Shown: positions 33,701-39,675 of the stretch, one piece after another
Layout: each line of letters starts with the position of its first letter
How positions within the stretch are numbered: position 1 is the stretch's first letter
Assembly: GCA_017628845.1 (NCBI GenBank)
Contig: JAGBYI010000146.1
Location: 1-46,569, forward strand
DNA: 46,569 nt
Direction: 5' to 3'
Source of the DNA: Bacteroidaceae bacterium
GTDB taxonomy: Bacteria > Bacteroidota > Bacteroidia > Bacteroidales > Bacteroidaceae
Position numbers and translations under genes: made by a program
The notes under the pieces: generated by a model
Told to the model about the DNA's origin: nothing
The model's database searches: none
What the model saw: only the letters and a program-made list of their open reading frames with translations

Positions 33701-35367
33701 GGGAACTGGCGCATCTTGAGCAAGGGGAACAAGGCACCTGTGGCGACTACCAGCACTATGCTTCCCACTATGGTGAGCCATGGGTGGCGGAAGTTCCACT
33801 CCAGAGTCTTGTCGTACCAGTGCTGCACCCAGTCGGTTAAGTCGCGCTTGCCAGGCCCCTTGGCCTTCACACGGCGAATGATGGCAGCATTGAGCAAAGG
33901 GATGATAAAGGCCGCCACCACCAAGGATACCATCAGGTTGATGGTGATGGTGAGGGGGAAGAGCTTGATGACGTCGGCCGCCTCGCCCTTCATGAACTTG
34001 AGTATGGGGAAGAAGATGGCACAGATGCATACCGTGGCCAGAAGCATGGGCCAGAAGTACTGCTGCACGCTCTTCACCGCCGCCTCTCGACGGCCCATTC
34101 CCTTGCCCAGGTACTCGAGATAGCCGTCGATGACCACTATGCTGTTGTCCACTATCATGCCCAGCACCACGATGAGGCAAGCCAGGGTGATGATGTTCAG
34201 CTCTATGCCCAAGGCATACATTATGCCTGTGCTTACGAAGGTGGACAAGGGTATGGTGAGAGCCGCCACGATGGCACTCTTCAGGGGGAAGAGCACTATC
34301 ATCACCGCCACGATGATGAGCATGGAGATGATGAGGTCGCGCAGGAAGTCGCTCACGCTGGTGCCCACCACCTCGGGCTGGTCGGTGATGCGGCGCATCG
34401 TCACATCCTTGGGCAGGCAGTCCTGGCGGAACTGGTTCAGCACCACGTCCACATCCTTGCCAAACTGCACTATGTTGTGCCCCTTGAGCATCTCCAGCGA
34501 GAGGATGACGCAGCGCTTGCCATTGGACTCTATGTAGGCCTCGCTCATGTCGTACTCGCGAGTCACGGTGGCAATGTCGCGCACACGCAGCACCTTGCCG
34601 TCGGGGGCATTGAAGATGATGCGCTCGCCAATCTCCTGCTCGGAACTGATGCTGGGCGCCACGTGTATCTTCAGGTTCTGGTGCGGAGTGGACACCATGC
34701 CGCTCATGGTGGTGAGTCCCTGGCTGGTGAGTGCCTGTACCAAGGCCTGGCGCCCTATGCCATAGGCAGCCAGGCGCTCCTTGTCCACGGTGATGGTAAG
34801 CTGCTCCTTCTTCTCGCCAATCTGCCTCACGTTGCTCACGCTGGGAAGGCGGCGCAGGCGGTCGGCCAGCTCGTCGCTATAGCCCTGCAGCTCGCGATAG
34901 GAGCGCTGGTCGCTCTCCACGGTGATGAGCAAGGCGCTGGTGTCGCCAAAGTCGTCCTGAGCCACCAGTGCCAGCACACCCTGAGGCAGGGAGTACTTGA
35001 ACTGGTTGAGCCCATGCTTCATCTTGCTCCACACGGGGGTGAGGTTGTTCTGGTCCTGCTGGAACTGCACCATCACTATGCACATGCCGTTCTGGCTGGT
35101 GGAATAGGTCTTGCTGCGGTCCACCTCCTTGTAGGTGAAGATGTAGCGTTCCAGAGGCCTTGCCACCTGTTCCTCTATCTCCTCGGCTGTGGCACCAGGC
35201 ATCACGGCAATCACCACACCCTGGCGTATGGTGAAGGGCGGAAACTCGTCCTTGGGCATCACGTATATTGCCCACAGGCCAAAGGCCAGAAGCAATGCCG
35301 TGAGAAAGGCCGTTATCTTATAGTTGTTGATAGGCCATGCTATCCAACTGCTGTTCTTGAAAGTCAT
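30769..35367 (-). CDS. RND efflux pump fused in one ORF to a TolC-like outer-membrane factor
   Basis: Single 1532-residue frame encoding two normally separate proteins. Residues 1 to about 1021 are a complete AcrB/CzcA-type RND transporter: first helix ITAFLTALLLAFGLWAIYVMP, porter domains, central VLGMIVDNSIVVIDGYLEYL, and last helices ITIFAGGIGMLLLVTTVLPVVYW. Residues about 1022-1080 form a Pro/Ser/Arg-rich linker encoded entirely by repeats (32126-32301). Then comes a signal-peptide-like core (LSLGVGLFFFCCLAMQAQ, likely cleavage before Q1100) and a full outer-membrane efflux protein (about 1100-1532) with two OEP repeats. No stop and no convincing ATG separates the parts. R1041 (CGA, 32245-32247) stands where the same repeat gives TGA in xseA. 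The adaptor lies upstream, separated by a repeat. Alternatives: re-initiation at a non-ATG codon, or a sequence error at 32245. Confidence 0.88.
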   Translation of the reverse strand: MTFKNSSWIAWPINNYKITAFLTALLLAFGLWAIYVMPKDEFPPFTIRQGVVIAVMPGATAEEIEEQVARPLERYIFTYKEVDRSKTYSTSQNGMCIVMVQFQQDQNNLTPVWSKMKHGLNQFKYSLPQGVLALVAQDDFGDTSALLITVESDQRSYRELQGYSDELADRLRRLPSVSNVRQIGEKKEQLTITVDKERLAAYGIGRQALVQALTSQGLTTMSGMVSTPHQNLKIHVAPSISSEQEIGERIIFNAPDGKVLRVRDIATVTREYDMSEAYIESNGKRCVILSLEMLKGHNIVQFGKDVDVVLNQFRQDCLPKDVTMRRITDQPEVVGTSVSDFLRDLIISMLIIVAVMIVLFPLKSAIVAALTIPLSTFVSTGIMYALGIELNIITLACLIVVLGMIVDNSIVVIDGYLEYLGKGMGRREAAVKSVQQYFWPMLLATVCICAIFFPILKFMKGEAADVIKLFPLTITINLMVSLVVAAFIIPLLNAAIIRRVKAKGPGKRDLTDWVQHWYDKTLEWNFRHPWLTIVGSIVLVVATGALFPLLKMRQFPFADRNQFAVEVYLPEGSGLEETRLIADELSAILKSNDKVTGVTSFVGCSSPRFHTSYAPVIAGKNFAQLIVNTESNEASLELLDQLAPKYSNHWPNAYVRWKQMDYLPVPTYEYRFYGNNTDSIQKAAQMLMEEMRRIPELEWVHTDFDMPSPMVQVSLDPVASAQMGITRTSAELQLMLQTGKVQVGSIWEAGNVDGKSRTYEVPIVMKDRQQDAMQLSDVENTYLTTPTASSVALRQVAEVKPVWSQTKIVHRNGERCISVTAEGKRGTFALDIQNHLIDYIDHMNLPQGVRAEVGGETEKNGETTPDVMVSITMAMVLIFFFLLFNFRKFSIAIVCIVAISLGMPGAIIGLLIANKVLGLTGMFGFITLMGMIMRNEILIFEHANEKMAEGMSAREAALDAGKRRMVPIFLTTATTAVGVVPMILAGSSFWMPVGITIFAGGIGMLLLVTTVLPVVYWKLYEKGPSGPTPSPSTREGSGNNRLGAPSVVHPTPLHIGRARSSEEAPNVLLYLVRGAISIATRGLSLGVGLFFFCCLAMQAQPRTVSLQECLQSAATQNRTLLNATLQIQMAGEQKREAFTKYFPEISANLLAFHAFDKMVKQDGYYPQELAALGQINPAFAALAGQPYSIRELDKGYAAMATLTQPLFVGGQIVNGNRLADIGKQVAELQAELQTKDLLQKVTENYYQIVKLKLNLATIRSAQEQLYAIYREVQSYVDAGVTTRNDLLRVRLELQRLSSDSLTVGNAHHVMCLLLAQQTGMAGEKIDVQDMALTDIESPLNYYISPDEAVATRQELALAQKGVEAGKLKVRMERGKHLPTVAVGLSVSNVGLGGLSEGAKSMMETNTTNGMVFGTVSVPITSWWGGSHAIRREKLALQQSQNQLQDAREQLIIDIESSWSSLMEAYKQIDIARTSVAEATENMRMSMDKYRSGTEILSTLLESQTLLRESMSRLASAQATYMTKRADYLRKTR
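32126..32205 (+). repeat. Structured repeat element F, copy 3, inside the RND-OMF ORF
   Basis: Hairpin 1 pairs GCAAT (32132-32136) with ATTGC (32141-32145). Hairpin 2 pairs AGAAGCAC (32162-32169) with GTGCTTCT (32175-32182), a different stem from copies 1 and 2 at the same position. It ends just before the hydrophobic core of the outer-membrane factor's signal peptide, where that gene's own start codon should have been. Confidence 0.75.
32246..32301 (-). repeat. Type A repeat inside the RND-OMF ORF (A3)
   Basis: Minus-strand reading is GGACCCAGCGGACCCACC, then the CCCCTCCACAAGGGAGGGG hairpin, then AGTGGTAACAACCGA. It is translated as GPTPSPSTREGSGNNR, nearly the same peptide as the XseA tail (PPHPSTREGSGYN). 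The family tail TACAACTGA is here AACAACCGA, which removes the stop. Confidence 0.8.
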
Positions 35368-35374
35368 AATAGAA

Positions 35375-35550
35375 GACCCCTCCCCGAATACTCGGACCCA
35401 GCGGACCCCTCCCCATCCCTCCCAGGGAGGGAGTATATAGTACTGGGAGTTAGGGATTTTATTAAAGGGTTAATAGATTTGTTAAAAGTTAATATTCAAT
35501 AGTCAGTTGTAACTACTCCCCTCCCTTGTGGAGGGGTATGGGGGAGGGTC
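35375..35550 (-). repeat. Full-length type A element (176 bp, A4)
   Basis: Bounded by GACCCCTCCCC and GGGGAGGGTC. The reverse complement aligns along its length with 38057-38227, sharing the hairpin, GTTACAACTGACTATTGAAT, a TTAACTTTTAACAAATC stretch and TACTATATACTCCC. It starts 7 nt before the RND start codon and ends 3 nt from the adaptor stop, so it fills the adaptor-pump gap almost exactly. Confidence 0.88.
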
Positions 35551-35553
35551 TTT

Positions 35554-36588
35554 CTACTCTTCTACCAAAGTCCCCTCGCTCACCTTCTGGTAGCCGTTGG
35601 TTATTACGCGGTCGTCCTTGTCAAGGCCGGAGAGTACCTCTATGCGGTTGCCCAGTGGCTTGCCCATGGTGATGACTTTTCTGTGCGCCTTGCTGTCTTT
35701 CACCACCCACACGAAGTGCTTGCCGTCGGCAGATTGCTGTATGCTGCGCACGGGCAGGGTCATGCCCTGGATGCTGTCATTGGCATGCAGATACACCTTT
35801 GCCACCATGCCGGGAAGGATGTCGCCCTCGGGGTTGGGCAGGGCAATGCGTATGTCGTAGGTATGTGTCAGCGCATCTGCCACCACACCCTTCTCTATCT
35901 TTCCGCCCTCCAGGGTCTTGTCTCCGATGGCCTCAATGCTGATGCTCGATGTTGTGCCGGGCTTGATGGAGGAAATCTCTTTCTCGGGGATGCTGACCTT
36001 CACCTTCAGGGTCTTGATGTCCAGGATGGTAAGCACTGGCTGACTGGGCAGGGCAGTCTCTCCTGCACTAACCCACTTCTTGCCCACCACACCGTCTATG
36101 GGAGCGTATATGCTGCAATCCTCCAGCATCTTCCTGGCGGCAGAGAGAGAGGCCTCGGCCTGTTCCACCTTGCTCTGCACCTCCACCCACTTCATGTCGG
36201 CCAGCGACTTGTTCTCGTGCAACTGGCGCATGCGCTCCAGGGCATCGGTGGCCTGCTTGTGCGACGCTTCTGCCATGGCCAGGGTGTTCTGTGCCTGGGT
36301 CTTGTCCATCTCGGCAACGAGCTGACCCTTGCGCACGCGCTGCCCCTCGCCAACGCATATCTGCTTCACCATGCCTATGCCGGTGAAACTCACCGCCACG
36401 GAGGTTGACTCCTCCACCGTGCCCACATAGGCGGTGCCTGTCTCCCGAGGCTGGGCGGCAACGCTTTCGGTTGTCACCTTCAGTGGAGCGGTGCCATGCT
36501 GCACCTTCTCTTGCGAGCATGCCACTAGGCAAACTGCCATCAGCAGCATTTGCCACAGGTGTAATGCTTTCATTGTCTTCTTTTTCAT
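35554..36588 (-). CDS. RND efflux periplasmic adaptor (membrane-fusion lipoprotein)
   Basis: Links the RND pump to the outer-membrane factor across the periplasm. The ATG at 36588 is chosen: it gives a lipoprotein signal (MKKKTMKALH...AVCLVAC, Cys24), and the longer frame would start with TTG inside the promoter. About 344 residues: barrel-sandwich half-motif GIGMVKQICVGEGQRVRKGQ, an alpha-helical hairpin (about 95-150, ANTLAMAEASHKQATDALE...), the second sandwich half SIYAPIDGVVGKKWV, then beta-barrel and membrane-proximal domains (VRSIQQSADGKHFVWVV). It is the first gene of the efflux operon; the pump-OMF ORF follows after a 186-nt repeat. Confidence 0.92.
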   Translation of the reverse strand: MKKKTMKALHLWQMLLMAVCLVACSQEKVQHGTAPLKVTTESVAAQPRETGTAYVGTVEESTSVAVSFTGIGMVKQICVGEGQRVRKGQLVAEMDKTQAQNTLAMAEASHKQATDALERMRQLHENKSLADMKWVEVQSKVEQAEASLSAARKMLEDCSIYAPIDGVVGKKWVSAGETALPSQPVLTILDIKTLKVKVSIPEKEISSIKPGTTSSISIEAIGDKTLEGGKIEKGVVADALTHTYDIRIALPNPEGDILPGMVAKVYLHANDSIQGMTLPVRSIQQSADGKHFVWVVKDSKAHRKVITMGKPLGNRIEVLSGLDKDDRVITNGYQKVSEGTLVEE

Positions 36589-36618
36589 ATGTTGTGATAC
36601 TGTTTTGTTTTTCGGGTG

Positions 36619-36626
36619 CAAAGGTA
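36619..36626 (-). promoter_or_regulatory. -7 box of the efflux operon promoter
   Basis: Minus-strand TACCTTTG followed by CA, 30 nt before the adaptor ATG. The 36589-36805 gap holds this and the divergent xseA promoter. Confidence 0.75.
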
Positions 36627-36740
36627 CGCATATAATGTTTATATTGCCTCAGACTTTTAACGTAAATAATGTTCTAATGGGAATATTCAGCAAAGATTAA
36701 CATTACGTGTGGTGGGGTTTTGCGATTTGTCGCGGTGTTT

Positions 36741-36772
36741 TTTGCATGGCGACGGAAAAAAGCGTACCTTTG
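36741..36772 (+). promoter_or_regulatory. xseA promoter
   Basis: -33 TTTG at 36741-36744, 20-nt spacer, -7 TACCTTTG at 36765-36772, 33 nt before the start codon. The AAAAAGCGTACCTTTG context matches the queA promoter. Confidence 0.8.
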
Positions 36773-36805
36773 TATTCACTACCCTTGTATAAAACCTAAT
36801 AACTC

Positions 36806-38104
36806 ATGCAGGCACTATCACTCTTCGAACTCAATGCCATGGTGCGCTCCTTCATAGAGGGGTGTGCCGAGGATGCCTATTGGGTGCATGGCGAACTGCT
36901 GGAGGGCAGGGCAGGATATGGCGGACATTTCTATGGCGAACTGGTGGAGAAGAACGAACTCAGCGGTGCCATAGTGGCCAAGGCCCGCATTACCATTTGG
37001 GCGCGTGTCTACAATATGCTTGCCCTTCGTTTCCAGGCAGAGACGGGGCAAAGCCTGCGTGCTGGCATAAAGGTGCTCTTGAAGGTGAAAGTCACCTTTA
37101 GTGAACTCTATGGCTATGCACTTAATGTCATCGACATAGACGGCACCTACACCCTGGGCGACCAGGCTCGCCGCCGGCAGGAGATATTGAACCAGCTGGA
37201 GAAGGACGGTATCATCAACGACAACAAGGACCTGCCCATGCCCACCTTGCTCAGGCGCATTGCCGTAGTGTCCAGTGCCACGGCGGCTGGATATGGCGAC
37301 TTCTGCCGCCAGTTGCTGGAGAACGAGTGGGGGCTGGCATTCCGTGTGCAGCTCTTTCATGCCGTAATGCAGGGGCAGCATGTACCGGAGAGCATTTCGG
37401 CTGCTCTGATGCAGATAGCCGACGAGAGCGATAACTGGGATGCCGTGGTAATTATCCGTGGAGGCGGTGCCACGAGCGACCTTTCCGACTATGATTCCTA
37501 TGAACTGGCTGCCTGTATAGCTCAGCATCCTCTGCCTATTATAATAGGTGTAGGTCACGACCGGGACGAGACGGTACTTGACCATGTGGCGCATACCTCC
37601 GTCAAGACCCCCACGGCAGCAGCTGCTTTCATCCTGGAGCATCAGTTGGAGCAACTCAGTTTGTTGCACGACCTCCAGCAACGCATCCCCCTTGCCGCCT
37701 CCGCCAAGATGCAGCGCGAGGAGCAGCGCCTGGCTCTCCTTCGTCAGCGCCTCCCCTCGGTGGTGACGCTGCGTTTGCAAAGGGAGTATCAGCGCCTCGA
37801 GCGTTCATTGCTCCTTCTGCCTTTCTCAGCAGCCCGTGTGGTGGAGAAGGAGAAGCATCGTCTGGAACTCCTTTCCCAACGCCTCGATAGCCTAAATCCC
37901 GAACTGCTCCTCAGCCGTGGATACTCCATCACCCTGATGGATGGCAAGATAGTGACCGACATTTCCAATATACTTCCAGGTTCCCAAATAGAAACCCGCC
38001 TGCAGGGCGGCACCGTGCTCTCGCAGGTGGTGGGAGTGGAAACGGAAAACCGACAAGACCCTCCCCCTCACCCCTCCACAAGGGAGGGGAGTGGTTACAA
38101 CTGA
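36806..38104 (+). CDS. xseA: Exodeoxyribonuclease VII large subunit
   Basis: Catalytic subunit of exonuclease VII, degrading single-stranded DNA together with XseB. N-terminal OB-fold (about 1-100, WVHGELLE...GHFYGELVEK), then the catalytic domain: RRIAVVSSATAAGYGDF, VIIRGGGATSDLSDYDSYELA, IIIGVGHDRDETVLD and HTSVKTPTAAAAFILEH. A long helical coiled-coil region follows and the C-terminal LSRGYSITL. 432 residues. The last 15 (DPPPHPSTREGSGYN) are not family sequence: they and the stop codon come from the type A repeat starting at 38057. Confidence 0.95.
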   Translation: MQALSLFELNAMVRSFIEGCAEDAYWVHGELLEGRAGYGGHFYGELVEKNELSGAIVAKARITIWARVYNMLALRFQAETGQSLRAGIKVLLKVKVTFSELYGYALNVIDIDGTYTLGDQARRRQEILNQLEKDGIINDNKDLPMPTLLRRIAVVSSATAAGYGDFCRQLLENEWGLAFRVQLFHAVMQGQHVPESISAALMQIADESDNWDAVVIIRGGGATSDLSDYDSYELAACIAQHPLPIIIGVGHDRDETVLDHVAHTSVKTPTAAAAFILEHQLEQLSLLHDLQQRIPLAASAKMQREEQRLALLRQRLPSVVTLRLQREYQRLERSLLLLPFSAARVVEKEKHRLELLSQRLDSLNPELLLSRGYSITLMDGKIVTDISNILPGSQIETRLQGGTVLSQVVGVETENRQDPPPHPSTREGSGYN

Positions 38105-38227
38105 CTATTGAATATTAACTTTTAACAAATCTATTAACCCTTTAACCAAATTATCATTTCCCGGTACTATATACTCCCGCCCCTTGTGGGAGGGTTGGGG
38201 AGGGGTCCGCCGGTACGGGGAGGGGTC
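38057..38227 (+). repeat. Full-length type A element overlapping the end of xseA (171 bp, A5)
   Basis: Bounded by GACCCTCCCC and GGGGAGGGGTC. It provides the last codons and TGA of xseA (tail TACAACTGA, stop 38102-38104) and ends 6 nt before the xseB start. Inverted relative to A4 at 35375-35550. Confidence 0.88.
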
Positions 38228-38233
38228 TTATAT

Positions 38234-38422
38234 ATGAAATACGAAGAAGCCATTGCCAAGCTCGAACAGATAGCACGTCAGCTTGAGCAGAATCAGTTGC
38301 CCATCGACCAGATTGCCGCTCAATTGCGCGAGGCGCAGGAGTTGGTAAAGTATTGCCGTGAACAGCTCTCCTCCGTGGACGAGGAAATAAAGAAGATAGT
38401 GGGAGAGGAAACGGCAGAGTGA
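38234..38422 (+). CDS. xseB: Exodeoxyribonuclease VII small subunit
   Basis: Small helical subunit (62 residues) required for exonuclease VII assembly. Family pattern MKYEEAIAKLEQIARQLE...LPIDQIAAQLREAQELVKYCREQL is intact. The ATG at 38234 is chosen; a longer frame from 38186 would translate repeat sequence. The 129-nt gap from xseA is almost all type A repeat, unusual for a pair normally overlapping or abutting. Confidence 0.92.
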   Translation: MKYEEAIAKLEQIARQLEQNQLPIDQIAAQLREAQELVKYCREQLSSVDEEIKKIVGEETAE

Positions 38423-38485
38423 CAAAATTCTACTGGTTTTCCTGAAATTCCCTTACATTTGTATTGTCTTTATGGGAGAATTGTG

Positions 38486-38493
38486 TAAATTTG
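38486..38493 (+). promoter_or_regulatory. -7 box of the ilvE promoter
   Basis: TAAATTTG followed by TG, 22 nt before the ilvE ATG. A second possible box, TACATTTG, lies 31-35 nt upstream near 38454. Confidence 0.65.
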
Positions 38494-38514
38494 TGCACAA
38501 AACATCAAAGAACT

Positions 38515-39537
38515 ATGAACGAAATAGATTGGAGTAGCCTGTCATTTGGCTACATGAAAACGGATTACAACGTGCGCTGCTACTATCGCAACGGCGCATG
38601 GGGTGAGATAGAGAATTGCAGTGAGGAGACCATACCCATGCACATGGCAGCCACCTGCCTGCACTATGGCCAGGAGGCTTTCGAGGGTCTGAAAGCATAC
38701 CGTTGCCCCGATGGCAAGGTGCGCGTGTTCCGCTCCGACGAGAATGCTGCACGTCTGCAGAGTACATGCCGTGGCATACTGATGCCCGAACTCCCCACGG
38801 AGAAGTTCAACGAGATGGTGGACCGTGTGGTGCGCCTCAACGAGCGCTTCATCCCTCCCTACGAGAGCGGTGCCAGCCTTTACATCCGTCCCCTCATGAT
38901 AGGTACCAGCGCTCAGGTGGGCGTGCATCCTTCCGAGGAATACTTGTTCCTCATCTTCGTAACCCCCGTTGGTCCTTACTTCAAGGGCGGTTTCTCCACC
39001 AACCCCTATGTCATCATACGCGAGTTTGACCGCTCTGCACCTCTTGGCACTGGTGTCTACAAGGTGGGTGGCAACTATGCCGCTTCTCTGCGTGCCAACA
39101 AGATGGCGCACGACCTGGGCTACTCCTGCGAGTTCTATCTCGATGCCAAGGAGAAGAAGTACATCGACGAGTGCGGTGCTGCCAACTTCTTCGGTATCAA
39201 GGACAATACCTACGTTACCCCAAAGTCTACCAGCATCCTGCCCTCCATTACCAACAAGAGCCTGATGCAACTGGCACAGGACCTTGGCCTCAGTGTTGAG
39301 CGCCGTCCCATTCCCGTGGAGGAACTCTCCACCTTCGAGGAGGCTGGTGCCTGCGGCACGGCAGCCGTCATTTCGCCCATCCAGCGCATTGACGATCTGG
39401 AGAACGAGGTCAGCTATGTCATCTCCAAGGATGGCAAGCCCGGTCCTGTATCCACCCAGCTCTACAACAAGCTTCGTGGCATCCAGTACGGCACCGAACC
39501 CGACATCCACGGCTGGACCCGTGTAGTGATAGAGTAG
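38515..39537 (+). CDS. ilvE: Branched-chain amino acid aminotransferase
   Basis: Fold-type IV PLP transaminase interconverting Leu/Ile/Val and their 2-oxo acids. The ATG at 38515 (MNEIDWSSLSFGY) is downstream of the promoter; the longer frame from 38464 starts upstream of it. 340 residues. Features: MHMAATCLHYGQEAFEGLKAYR, VRVFRSDENAARL, LYIRPLMIGT, PLP lysine K183 in VYKVGGNYAASL, DECGAANFFGI, and SILPSITNKSLMQLA. It resembles the larger (type II) BCATs of Bacteroidetes. Own promoter; not linked to other Ilv genes. Confidence 0.93.
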   Translation: MNEIDWSSLSFGYMKTDYNVRCYYRNGAWGEIENCSEETIPMHMAATCLHYGQEAFEGLKAYRCPDGKVRVFRSDENAARLQSTCRGILMPELPTEKFNEMVDRVVRLNERFIPPYESGASLYIRPLMIGTSAQVGVHPSEEYLFLIFVTPVGPYFKGGFSTNPYVIIREFDRSAPLGTGVYKVGGNYAASLRANKMAHDLGYSCEFYLDAKEKKYIDECGAANFFGIKDNTYVTPKSTSILPSITNKSLMQLAQDLGLSVERRPIPVEELSTFEEAGACGTAAVISPIQRIDDLENEVSYVISKDGKPGPVSTQLYNKLRGIQYGTEPDIHGWTRVVIE

Positions 39538-39551
39538 AAAGAAATAGAAAA

Positions 39552-39663
39552 GGACCCTCCCCCTGACCCATCCGCAAGGGAGGGGAGTAGATTGAACTGA
39601 AAAATTCATCAGTTTGTTGTAACTACTCCCCTCCATACAGGGAGGGGTCAGGGGGAGGGTCCG
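39552..39663. repeat. 112-bp type A element with perfect 18-bp terminal inverted repeats (A6)
   Basis: Ends 39552-39569 and 39646-39663 are exact inverted copies (GGACCCTCCCCCTGACCC). Inner arms AGGGAGGGGAGTAG and CTACTCCCCTCC also pair, giving a long interrupted hairpin. It fills the gap between convergent ilvE and the acyl-CoA synthetase gene and could terminate both. Confidence 0.9.
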
Positions 39664-39675
39664 TTATATCTCCAA

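Noticed and set aside
32542-33840. 432-residue plus-strand frame opposite the RND gene
   Set aside because: His-rich shadow of the RND coding sequence, with no family resemblance.
36589-36621. Upstream TTG start for the efflux adaptor
   Set aside because: The codon lies inside the -7 promoter box; the ATG at 36588 gives a proper lipoprotein signal.
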